A DNA stretch of 64,000 nt. Source: Bacillota bacterium. GTDB lineage: Bacteria; Bacillota; Clostridia; Lachnospirales; Lachnospiraceae. Location of the stretch: contig JAEWIZ010000020.1 in NCBI GenBank assembly GCA_023386815.1, positions 1 through 64,000 on the forward strand. Reading direction: 5' to 3'. Position 1 is the first letter of the stretch. Each line of letters starts with the position of its first letter. Under the pieces are notes generated by a model. The model did no database searches, was not told where the DNA came from, and was given only the letters and a program-made list of their open reading frames with translations. Below, one piece after another: positions 56,989 to 64,000 of this stretch. Made by a program: the position numbers and the translations under genes.

Positions 56989-58458
56989 CTACCACTCAAA
57001 TACTTTCTTCAATTCAGCATTCTGACCCATGTCACCGTATACTTGTTCCAGTCCCGGAACCGGCAATGACAACTCCTTTGCATCCAAAACTAGTATCCAA
57101 TCATTATCTTTTCCAAGTGTTGGTGTAGTTACTTCAATCCAATCGTCCGTGCAAACGACATTCATCGGATTGGTTGTTTGTACATTACTGAAATCATAAC
57201 ATTTCCCATCCTTTGGGTTAAACCACCATAAAAGGAACTCGTTTCCGTCCATCTCCTTGATCCAAATCTTTTCTTTCCCTCCACTTGGGAAATAGATGCA
57301 TGCAAACTTCCCTTCTATTTCTCTACAAGCCTGCACATGTTCATCAAGAATATCATTCTCTTTGCTTTGTTGAATCAGGAGCATCTCCTGTGCCGGTATA
57401 CAATGACTCAAATCCCTTGATTCAAGAAAATCCCTCAGAACTTTAATTTGCAAGGATCCAGGGCTCTCCAAAGCCTGAAACCAGGTATGGGTACGAACCT
57501 GATCTTTCTCTTTTTCGGATACCATGCACCAGACACAGGAATGGCCATAGGTATGACCGAAAGAACCTGCAAAAAGACTCCAATACGCTCTTTTTCTGAC
57601 AATTCCTGCCCCATGAAATTCTTTAATAACCGGCCAGCTTGTCGGCATTAACTCATAAGCCGGCTCTCCGTCCCAAACAGGCATTCTTTTATTTCTGTCA
57701 TACTCCTTTTTCACCATTTCATAATTTTTTGGATGCAGACCGTGTCCGGATTGGAGCATAATAAAGCTAATCCATGCCTCTTCCTCCGTCCAATATGACA
57801 TGGTGGAACACTCTCCTGTTTGCATTTCATAACAAGAATGATAAGTGATTAATAAATCTTCCCAAGCTTTATCCGGTTGATTGTATTTTAAGTCCAACCC
57901 AGTAATACCCTTAGCGAGACCTTCCGCCATTCTTCGCCAGACATCTTTATAGCTGATGCCGAGATGAATCGGCTGACGATCTCCACCAAGACACCATATT
58001 ACGTTTTTTCTATTCTTATATCGGTTCCCAATCCAATATCCGTATTCATAAGCATTTTCTTCATGAACCGTTTTCTCATAAGTCCGACCAGACCAGCAAT
58101 GCCCTACGACGAGCTGTCCCCAGGCTGGTAGTAGAAGAACATGAAAATCATATTCCTCCGCTTTATCCAGAATAAAGTCTAAGTATGTAAAATACGCTTC
58201 ATTGGGAGAGAGTAGGTCATTTTTATTCAATGCTCTTGTTCCGGCAGGATTACGCATTTCGATATCTTGTTCAGGATCCAGAGCCACAATCTGCAAAACA
58301 GTAAATCCCTGACTCTTCCTCTTTTTCATATAGTAATCAACATCATCCCATTTTAAACGCTGAGGCATGGTCCATGCTGTATCTGCAATCCAGATAAATG
58401 GCGTTCCATCCTCCATAATAAAGTATCTCTTATTCGTTGATATTTTTAATTTTTGCAT
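56989..58458 (-). CDS. DUF4038/GH140-like glycoside hydrolase
   Basis: 489 residues. A TIM-barrel DUF4038 domain spans about 1-370: it opens with RYFIMEDGTPFIWIADTAW, and candidate catalytic acids are in WCLGGDRQ and VWDGEPAYE. A C-terminal collagen-binding-like domain (PF12904 type) follows (FACIYFPSGGKEKIWI). GH140 members include an apiosidase acting on rhamnogalacturonan II. There is no signal peptide, so it should act in the cytoplasm on imported oligosaccharides. It lies between the binding protein and the permeases. Confidence 0.82.
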   Translation of the reverse strand: MQKLKISTNKRYFIMEDGTPFIWIADTAWTMPQRLKWDDVDYYMKKRKSQGFTVLQIVALDPEQDIEMRNPAGTRALNKNDLLSPNEAYFTYLDFILDKAEEYDFHVLLLPAWGQLVVGHCWSGRTYEKTVHEENAYEYGYWIGNRYKNRKNVIWCLGGDRQPIHLGISYKDVWRRMAEGLAKGITGLDLKYNQPDKAWEDLLITYHSCYEMQTGECSTMSYWTEEEAWISFIMLQSGHGLHPKNYEMVKKEYDRNKRMPVWDGEPAYELMPTSWPVIKEFHGAGIVRKRAYWSLFAGSFGHTYGHSCVWCMVSEKEKDQVRTHTWFQALESPGSLQIKVLRDFLESRDLSHCIPAQEMLLIQQSKENDILDEHVQACREIEGKFACIYFPSGGKEKIWIKEMDGNEFLLWWFNPKDGKCYDFSNVQTTNPMNVVCTDDWIEVTTPTLGKDNDWILVLDAKELSLPVPGLEQVYGDMGQNAELKKVFEW

Positions 58459-58622
58459 TTTCTTACCTCATATTATTTGTAATTAATTAGGTTTTGCGAA
58501 ACGCTGGAACTCACATAAATAGGGGTTATTTCTTTTTACAAAAGAATAAACTCCTTACCGACTTATGGTAAAATTGAAATTACATAGCGCTTCATCTATT
58601 CTTCTAAATTAATAATCAAATT

Positions 58623-58655
58623 TTATGGCATATCCGGAAATCGGATATGCCATAA
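58623..58655. terminator. Stem-loop after the binding-protein gene
   Basis: TTATGGCATATCCG (58623-58636) pairs perfectly with CGGATATGCCATAA (58642-58655). Without a strong T-tract it may protect the upstream mRNA rather than end it. Confidence 0.65.
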
Positions 58656-58674
58656 TCTATTGATTGCTCAACGT

Positions 58675-60234
58675 TTATTGTGCATCTCTCCATGCATCCA
58701 ACTGCGTCTGATACTCAGCTACTAATTTATCGACACCAACATCTTTTAGCTTTTTAATAAATTCATCATAATTATCCGTTGTTCCACTTTCTAATCCTGG
58801 TGCATATTCACTTACTACATTACTGATCGCTGTCAGTTCATTCGATATGTTTGAAGTATCACAAGAAAAACCTAAAAATGGTGAAACCGGCATAGAATCT
58901 GTATTTGCCTTGGAGACCTCTCTTTCATCCGCAGCTGAATCCCACGGATATGCGATAAAGCTATTGCCCCACAGGAAATCGGAGGAGTGATATGCCGCAT
59001 TATCCATCGTAACACCCTCTGGGAAGTTCGCTACCCCATCTGTCACAACATAATCTCTGCCTTCAATTCCCCAACAAAGTGTATTCATAATGTCTTTATT
59101 CGTATACATTAGGTTCAGGAATTTTACTGCTGCTTCCTGCTCCTTTGCACATACTGGAACTCCCCAAGCGAATTTGGTTGTGGCTGCAGTATTTAACATA
59201 AAGGGCGTAACTTGCTTTACAATCATTTCATGACCTACCAATGCTGACTTGTTCGCAGCTATATTTGTTTCACCCATACAAACATTACTAAAGGTAACAT
59301 TACTTTTTAACAATGAATCTGCTGTCTCTTTTGAAGTTGGAGCATCTTTATAAACTAAATCTTCCTGATACCATTGACGAACTCTATCAATCATCTGCTT
59401 ATACGCTGTCGTTTCAAATAGGTTCATCACCTTACCATTTTCATCGCAATAAATCACTTTACTTGAATCTCCCAGCGTATCAAAGGTGTAATTCTCTGCA
59501 AAGTTATCCGAACTGAAATCTGCTCCGCCAAGAATCATTACATTACCTGCTGTATCACCGTTTGATATACCGGCAATATCATTTTTTGCAGTAACTGCCT
59601 TCATAATATTCTCAAAGTCTGTCCAAGTTTTCATATTATTGAAAGAATCTAACTGACCAGCAGCTTCTACAAGATCCTTCCTGGCTGTAATATAACCGTA
59701 GGACGAAAGATCACGATATACTGGCAATGCATATGTATTACCATTCACTGTTGTACCTTTGACTAATTCTCCAATTACACCAAGTGTTTCTGGTGCATAT
59801 TGTGTCAATAAATCATTTAGCGGAACCAACTGATTTTGCGCAACAAGTGTATTAAAGCTTGCTGTGGGAATTGGAGTTAATAAGCAAAGGTCTACTTTTT
59901 CATTTCCTGTAATTGCCAAACTCAATTGTTGCGCATAGGAGCCGACTTCCACATAGGTTAAAGTTACATGTGTATTAATCTCTTTCTCTGTAATTGTATT
60001 GACTGCATCTTCTACTGCATTTTTCCCGTCTCCCATTGGTCCCAAGGACATAACCATTACATTAATCTCAGCCATGTCTTCATTCTCTGCTACATCTGTT
60101 ACTGTTGCATTGTCATTGGTATTAGCTACATTACCTGTCGTATCATTACTTTCTGATTTGCCACAAGCTCCTAACATAGCTGCTGCCAATATCATCACCA
60201 TAAAAAGTGCCATGATTTTTTTGAATTTCCCCAT
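58675..60234 (-). CDS. Sugar-binding lipoprotein (LplA type)
   Basis: 519 residues, with a signal peptide ending in the lipobox MLGACG, an acidic linker, and a type II binding fold (GNEKVDLCLLTPIPTAS, WGVPVCAKEQEAAVKFLNLM). A C-terminal segment resembles DUF3502. It is first in the operon, with GGAGG 6 nt before the ATG, divergent from an AraC gene. Confidence 0.9.
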   Translation of the reverse strand: MGKFKKIMALFMVMILAAAMLGACGKSESNDTTGNVANTNDNATVTDVAENEDMAEINVMVMSLGPMGDGKNAVEDAVNTITEKEINTHVTLTYVEVGSYAQQLSLAITGNEKVDLCLLTPIPTASFNTLVAQNQLVPLNDLLTQYAPETLGVIGELVKGTTVNGNTYALPVYRDLSSYGYITARKDLVEAAGQLDSFNNMKTWTDFENIMKAVTAKNDIAGISNGDTAGNVMILGGADFSSDNFAENYTFDTLGDSSKVIYCDENGKVMNLFETTAYKQMIDRVRQWYQEDLVYKDAPTSKETADSLLKSNVTFSNVCMGETNIAANKSALVGHEMIVKQVTPFMLNTAATTKFAWGVPVCAKEQEAAVKFLNLMYTNKDIMNTLCWGIEGRDYVVTDGVANFPEGVTMDNAAYHSSDFLWGNSFIAYPWDSAADEREVSKANTDSMPVSPFLGFSCDTSNISNELTAISNVVSEYAPGLESGTTDNYDEFIKKLKDVGVDKLVAEYQTQLDAWRDAQ

Positions 60235-60379
60235 AAAAAACCTCCTAAATATATTTTATTAGCGTATTAGAATTGATCTAATAACTATAATTAATTATAA
60301 CCACTCTTGCCAAATCACGTAAATATAAATATAATAATATATATTGAACTCAATTAATATTTCAAAGGATGATAAATTA

Positions 60380-61210
60380 ATGAATGAAACGTTCGAAAAA
60401 TTAATAGATGAGTCTGGAACTTCAAATCAAATCCTTCCACTTTCACTTAATGGTTTTCTTGTCAATAATAAACAGGATCCAACCAATCGTCCGAATGGAA
60501 CCCCATTTAATCAGTGGATCCAGTGCATAGAAGGTTCTGGTGAGCTCATATTGAATAGTCGAAAGATGCTCATTAAAGAAGGTCAGGGAATCTTTTTAAT
60601 CGCGAATACTCCTCATTCATATTATGGTATTACCGATCCCTGGATTACACAAAATTTTAGCTTTAGCGGCTCTATATGTGATCAAACGCTCAAAACAATT
60701 GGTCTTAAAGAATCCGGTGCTTACCAGGTAACCGATTTAAATATCACCCATAAATTTATTCAGAATATCCTCATGTATCAGAAGATGAAACTTCCCCTCT
60801 TTGATCGTCAATGTTCAAAGGAACTTTATACATTCTTAATCGATTTGTCCTTTGACCTTAAAATAATCCGAATATCAGAAACGGCTATGGAAAATAAAAT
60901 TCTTGGAGTCATTGATCAATACCTAATTGATCATTATTATGAACCTATTTCACTTGACGTATTGGCAAGTCTTGTAGATATCAGAAAAGAGTATTTATGC
61001 ACCTTATTTAAACAGCATATGCATGAGACGATTTCCCACCATCTCCAGAAAATAAGAATCGCACATGCCAAATTTTATCTGATTAATAATCTGGAAAAGA
61101 CGGTGAAAGAAATCGGTGTTTTATGCGGTTTTGAAAGCACCAGTTATTTTTGTAGGATCTTTAAAAAATTGACAAATTGTACGCCCGATGAATATCGAAG
61201 GTCTCATTAA
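60380..61210 (+). CDS. AraC-family regulator (cupin sensor)
   Basis: 276 residues. The N-terminal cupin (KEGQGIFLIANTPHSYYG) precedes two helix-turn-helix units (ISLDVLASLVDIRKEYLCTL, ending NCTPDEYRR). It should control the divergent LplA-GH140-LplBC operon. The ATG at 60380 follows AAAGGAT; an in-frame TTG at 60344 is rejected. Confidence 0.88.
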   Translation: MNETFEKLIDESGTSNQILPLSLNGFLVNNKQDPTNRPNGTPFNQWIQCIEGSGELILNSRKMLIKEGQGIFLIANTPHSYYGITDPWITQNFSFSGSICDQTLKTIGLKESGAYQVTDLNITHKFIQNILMYQKMKLPLFDRQCSKELYTFLIDLSFDLKIIRISETAMENKILGVIDQYLIDHYYEPISLDVLASLVDIRKEYLCTLFKQHMHETISHHLQKIRIAHAKFYLINNLEKTVKEIGVLCGFESTSYFCRIFKKLTNCTPDEYRRSH

Positions 61211-61390
61211 TGGAAGTTTATTTGGTTTCTATCACAACCGACTATATATGCCATTGTAAGTTCTCCAATACATTCTTGGTATCTCAATTTTAACATATAT
61301 CCCATTTTAATACAGTCTGACGTACGGTTCCGTATACGGGATTCCTTAGATTAAACAGACTTGTTTATAGTAATCCGTAAAAAAAGGAAC
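61211..61390. other. Non-coding
   Basis: No gene is seen. The sequence after the AraC stop shows only short inverted repeats near 61325-61345 (ACGGTTCCGTATACGG). Confidence 0.4.
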
Positions 61391-61475
61391 AGTGTCGGAT
61401 AAGTCAGAGCCCTTACGAGCCCCTTCTCTCCTAAGAACCGTGCATGAAAGTTTCCTTTCACACGTCTCACGCATC
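61391..61475 (-). mobile_element. Group II intron 3' end (domains V and VI), decayed
   Basis: On the minus strand GAGACGTGTGAAAGGAAAC and CTTTCATGCACGGTTCTT form the 34-nt domain V hairpin with a GAAA tetraloop. AGAGAAGGGGCTCGTAAGG and the end GACTTATCCGAC fit domain VI and the 3' splice site. The catalytic AGC triad reads AGA, so splicing is unlikely. The 5' part and intron protein are not here. Confidence 0.6.
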
Positions 61476-61549
61476 CTTAACTTTCAATTTTGTCATCAGT
61501 GTCAGGTTAGATTTGAAAGCGGCAGTTTCTCTATATGCCTTCCTTTTCG

Positions 61550-61741
61550 CTAAGAGTCGTTCTCATGCTGAAGACTACAGTCTCCATAAAGTGTTATCCC
61601 AAAGATAGATAGAATTACGGTAATGAATCTCCATATGTCCGGAAAGAACAAAATTAATTCTGGATATTTATGCCAGTGACTCTGTTGATCAGAAGATTCA
61701 ATCAGATGGATGTTTGTTGGTAAAGACTCTTGCTTAAACAT
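61550..61741 (-). pseudogene. AraC-type sensor fragment, frameshifted
   Basis: A strong ribosome site (GGAGGAA) precedes an ATG at 61741. The first 33 residues include SHWHKYPELILF, the usual first strand of an AraC cupin. The original frame then reads into a hydrophobic stretch; the +1 frame instead gives SGHMEIHYRNSIYLWDN, the expected continuation. This indicates a frameshift, and the rest of the gene is missing, with intron sequence next to it. An intact 63-residue membrane peptide is the alternative. Confidence 0.5.
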
Positions 61742-61820
61742 AGATAATTCCTCCCTAATGCTTATATACTATCTAGAAATTTCCCTTCCTTGATTTATAA
61801 GACTTTGAGATTCTATTTAA

Positions 61821-61850
61821 AAAATGACCATCATCGGACGGTCATTTTTT
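61821..61850. terminator. Terminator of the membrane-protein gene
   Basis: AAAATGACC (61821-61829) pairs with GGTCATTTT (61840-61848), with T-tracts on both strands. Confidence 0.85.
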
Positions 61851-61874
61851 ATATTCATCATTGAAATCAATTCC

Positions 61875-62558
61875 TTAATCGATTACCAGCTTCTTCTGTG
61901 CGCTTTTCTTTGCAAATGCAACCAAAGTTCCTAGAAGTATGGACAGAAATGCTGAAGCTAGTACACGATATTCGTCAGGTAGCAGGAATACAATAGTATG
62001 GCAGGGAATCCAAATCAGCAAACAGTTCTTGATCCATGAGAATCGAACCAGTGTCTGCCAGTCTACACGCTTCACCATAGCTTCCACCGTAATTTTGCCG
62101 CCGTTCTTATCCACATGTTTCTCTATGATCATATCCACTAGCATATCCATGAACTTGTGATATACATACATCATCGGGCCAAAGGTTGTATTCATAATGA
62201 AGCTTCCAAAGAAAGCCAGTGCCAATTTAGATCCTTCAAATGGCAATCTGCCGCTTTCCATTGCACCGCCAGCTCCAGCGAAAAATACAGTAAATACCAA
62301 GGTAATCATCATACCGATAATGCCCCAGACGATTGCCTTGAGAAAAAATCCCCTAGGGAACCGCCATTCACCAGTTGTAATCCTTCCTCCGAGCATATCA
62401 CCCATGGAGGCAAGAATGAAAAACTTAATAAATCCGCCCAGATAGGCATGAACTGTTGTGAATGCAAGAAATGCATTACGTGTTGTCGGTATCGCTAAAA
62501 TCAGTATCCATACCAGGAGCAACGCTCCCCATATAATATCACCTAAAAATCTTTTCAT
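61875..62558 (-). CDS. Integral membrane protein, weakly Mpv17/PMP22-like
   Basis: 227 residues with about five helices. The C-terminal half (RFSWIKNCLLIWIPCHTIVF, LPDEYRVLASAFLSILLGT) resembles the Mpv17/PMP22 domain. Function is unknown. The start at 62558 follows AAGGAG; a 14-residue extension is dropped. It is in line with the CoA-transferase genes but 87 nt away. Confidence 0.65.
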   Translation of the reverse strand: MKRFLGDIIWGALLLVWILILAIPTTRNAFLAFTTVHAYLGGFIKFFILASMGDMLGGRITTGEWRFPRGFFLKAIVWGIIGMMITLVFTVFFAGAGGAMESGRLPFEGSKLALAFFGSFIMNTTFGPMMYVYHKFMDMLVDMIIEKHVDKNGGKITVEAMVKRVDWQTLVRFSWIKNCLLIWIPCHTIVFLLPDEYRVLASAFLSILLGTLVAFAKKSAQKKLVID

Positions 62559-62645
62559 TTGAATACTCCTTAATTCACTTTTACTTTTTATATTTATCAA
62601 TCGCCACGTAGGACAAGGGATTCATATCATTAATATTTTTTTAAA

Positions 62646-63308
62646 TCAAACCGAATAAGGCTGCATTACCTTTAAACATGGGTCAATCATCAATTCGGCC
62701 TCTGTAAGACTCTGCACTTCCTCTACTGTTGTACCTTCGGCAATTTCCTTCAGAAGGAACCCCTTATTTGTCACCTCGATCACCGCTAATTCCGTTATGA
62801 TCATATGCACTCTCTTGACGGCAGTAGGGGGAAGGGTTACCTTCTTAAGCAGCTTTGGTGCACCTTTCGCTGTATGTGTGGTAGCAATAATTACTTTTTT
62901 TGCTCCTACTACCAAGTCCATGGCACCGCCCATACCCGGTACCATCTTACCTGGTACGATGTGACTTGCTAACGTTCCCGTCTCGTCAACCTGAAGTGCG
63001 CCAAGTATAGTTACATCCACATGACCTCCACGGATGATTCCAAAGGAAGTGCAGCTATCAAAGAAACTTGCTCCTGGAAGTGCATTTACAAATTGATTAC
63101 CCGAATTAATACAATCCTTATCTTCGGTACCTGGTTTGGATAACTCGCCCATACCTAAAATTCCGTTTTCTGATTGAAGAGTGATATGTATATCACTAGA
63201 TAAATAGTTACACACAAGAGTAGGAAGTCCAATTCCCAAGTTAACTACATCGCCGTCATGTAGTTCTTTTGCAACTCTTGACGCAATAATTTCTTTTTCG
63301 CTTGCCAT
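62646..63308 (-). CDS. CoA-transferase subunit B
   Basis: 220 residues. The catalytic Glu is E47 in QSENGILGMG. VVNLGIGLPTLV and GMGGAMDLVVGAKKVI are typical of the AtoA/ScoB/CtfB beta subunit. With subunit A it moves CoA between acyl-CoA and acetate or acetoacetate. Its ATG overlaps the stop of subunit A by one base (TAATG), so translation is coupled. Confidence 0.93.
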   Translation of the reverse strand: MASEKEIIASRVAKELHDGDVVNLGIGLPTLVCNYLSSDIHITLQSENGILGMGELSKPGTEDKDCINSGNQFVNALPGASFFDSCTSFGIIRGGHVDVTILGALQVDETGTLASHIVPGKMVPGMGGAMDLVVGAKKVIIATTHTAKGAPKLLKKVTLPPTAVKRVHMIITELAVIEVTNKGFLLKEIAEGTTVEEVQSLTEAELMIDPCLKVMQPYSV

Positions 63309-63964
63309 TAGACTTCACCTCCGACAATATAATCTACAAAAATTCCAGGTGTCATAACATAATTCGGATCAAGTTCTCCAACCTCTACGATTTTCTCTGC
63401 TGCTACAATAACAGTTTTCGCTGCTGTAGCCATCATTGGATTGAAGTTTTTCGTTGTCGCATTGTAATATACATTTCCTGCTTTATCAACAATACTACCT
63501 CTAATTAATGCTACATCTGCTTTCAATGGCATCTCGATTAGGTACTCAACCTGATCTAACGTAATTTTCTGCTTTCCCTTCTCTACTTCTGTTCCTACTC
63601 CTGTTGGTGTAAGAACACCTCCCAGACCTGCTCCGCCTGCACGGATTTTCTCTGCTAGTGATCCTTGTGGTACCAATTCAACCTCTAATTCACCTGCTAC
63701 CATCTGTGCGCCGGTAACCGGATTTAATCCGATGTGAGAGGCTGTTAATTTTTTAACCAATTTGGAGTCAATAAGTTTTCCTATTCCTCTTCCTGGTACT
63801 CCGGAATCATTTGCAATAACATGTAAATTCTTAATTCCCTTTTTCACAATCTCATCCATTAATATTTCTGGCGTACCACAGGACATAAATCCACCAATCA
63901 TTACTGTATCGCCAACCTGGAGGAAGCTTATCGCTTCCTCCGCTGAAATGATCTTATTTTTCAT
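63308..63964 (-). CDS. CoA-transferase subunit A
   Basis: 218 residues. GDTVMIGGFMSCGTPEIL and the RAGGAGLGGVLTPTGVGTEVE loop are those of AtoD/ScoA/CtfA alpha subunits. Such enzymes serve butyrate formation or acetoacetate use. The ATG at 63964 follows GAGGTG; a GTG two codons earlier is possible. The gene is complete within the window. Confidence 0.93.
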   Translation of the reverse strand: MKNKIISAEEAISFLQVGDTVMIGGFMSCGTPEILMDEIVKKGIKNLHVIANDSGVPGRGIGKLIDSKLVKKLTASHIGLNPVTGAQMVAGELEVELVPQGSLAEKIRAGGAGLGGVLTPTGVGTEVEKGKQKITLDQVEYLIEMPLKADVALIRGSIVDKAGNVYYNATTKNFNPMMATAAKTVIVAAEKIVEVGELDPNYVMTPGIFVDYIVGGEV

Positions 63965-64000
63965 AAACACCTCTTATCTTTCCAAAATCATGGCGGTTCC

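Noticed and set aside
56844..57128. 94-residue plus-strand frame
   Set aside because: Most of it is antisense to the GH140-like gene's 3' end, with no ribosome site.
15655..58458. A shared D-apiose pathway linking the GH140-like enzyme with the isomerase/kinase/aldolase operon
   Set aside because: The two loci are 35 kb apart with separate regulators, and no residue-level evidence points to apiose for the isomerase or kinase.
61550..61741. An intact small membrane peptide
   Set aside because: Possible because of its strong ribosome site, but the shifted frame continues an AraC sensor pattern, so a broken gene is favoured.
1..64000. CRISPR arrays, rRNA, tRNA and intact insertion sequences
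   Set aside because: None was recognised; the short repeats found have two or three copies and sit in regulatory regions.

Overview
The window is low-GC, has dense short operons with strong AGGAGG-type ribosome sites, and is dominated by sugar import and catabolism, AraC/LacI/IclR regulators and glycoside hydrolase genes. This points to a plant-polysaccharide-fermenting clostridium, most likely Lachnospiraceae (Lachnoclostridium-like). That is inferred from gene content; no rRNA or tRNA gene was seen.

Layout. 0-9.9 kb: an iron alcohol dehydrogenase and a divergent LacI regulator, then a minus-strand operon with a ribose-type ABC importer (lipoprotein, ATPase, two permeases), an AllA-like cupin and a DhaK/DhaL kinase pair. 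Its promoter is flanked by repeated TTACTAA boxes. 10-15.3 kb: two aldo/keto reductases, an AraC regulator, a MocR regulator and a PPOX-fold protein. 15.6-23 kb: an operon for an unknown sugar (isomerase, FGGY kinase, DUF4432 mutarotase, zinc aldolase, and a second aldolase-family protein lacking nearly all catalytic residues), run by a PocR-AraC regulator. 23.6-28.4 kb and 35.2-38.4 kb: a complete glucuronate-to-pyruvate route (UxaC, UxuB-type SDR, UxuA, KdgK, KDPG aldolase) with AraC and KdgR-type IclR regulators and a clear KdgR-like operator. Between them lie a LolD/FtsX-type ABC pair and a secreted multidomain protein.

38.4-38.9 kb: a small holin-like type I toxin with an antisense RNA; a decayed relative lies at 23.3 kb. 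38.9-47.6 kb: a CUT1 sugar importer with an ADP-ribosylglycohydrolase-like protein and a YesM/YesN two-component system. 47.6-49.1 kb: a GNAT acetyltransferase behind a promoter, a 19-codon leader ORF and an intrinsic terminator, and a DUF2798 membrane protein that also has a terminator between promoter and gene.

49.1-54.8 kb is a scarred region: a possible structured RNA, frameshifted group II intron reverse transcriptase and XRE regulator fragments, and two head-to-head genes that both look 5'-truncated at one junction near 53.01 kb. One is a chemoreceptor signalling domain fused to a sugar-binding domain; the other is an AraC-GH39 fusion. 54.9-61.2 kb: an Lpl-type importer with an internal GH140-like glycosidase and a divergent AraC regulator. 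61.2-64 kb: a group II intron 3' end, a broken AraC fragment, a membrane protein and a two-subunit CoA-transferase.

Several starts were moved inward to the codon with the best ribosome site; each such entry says so.
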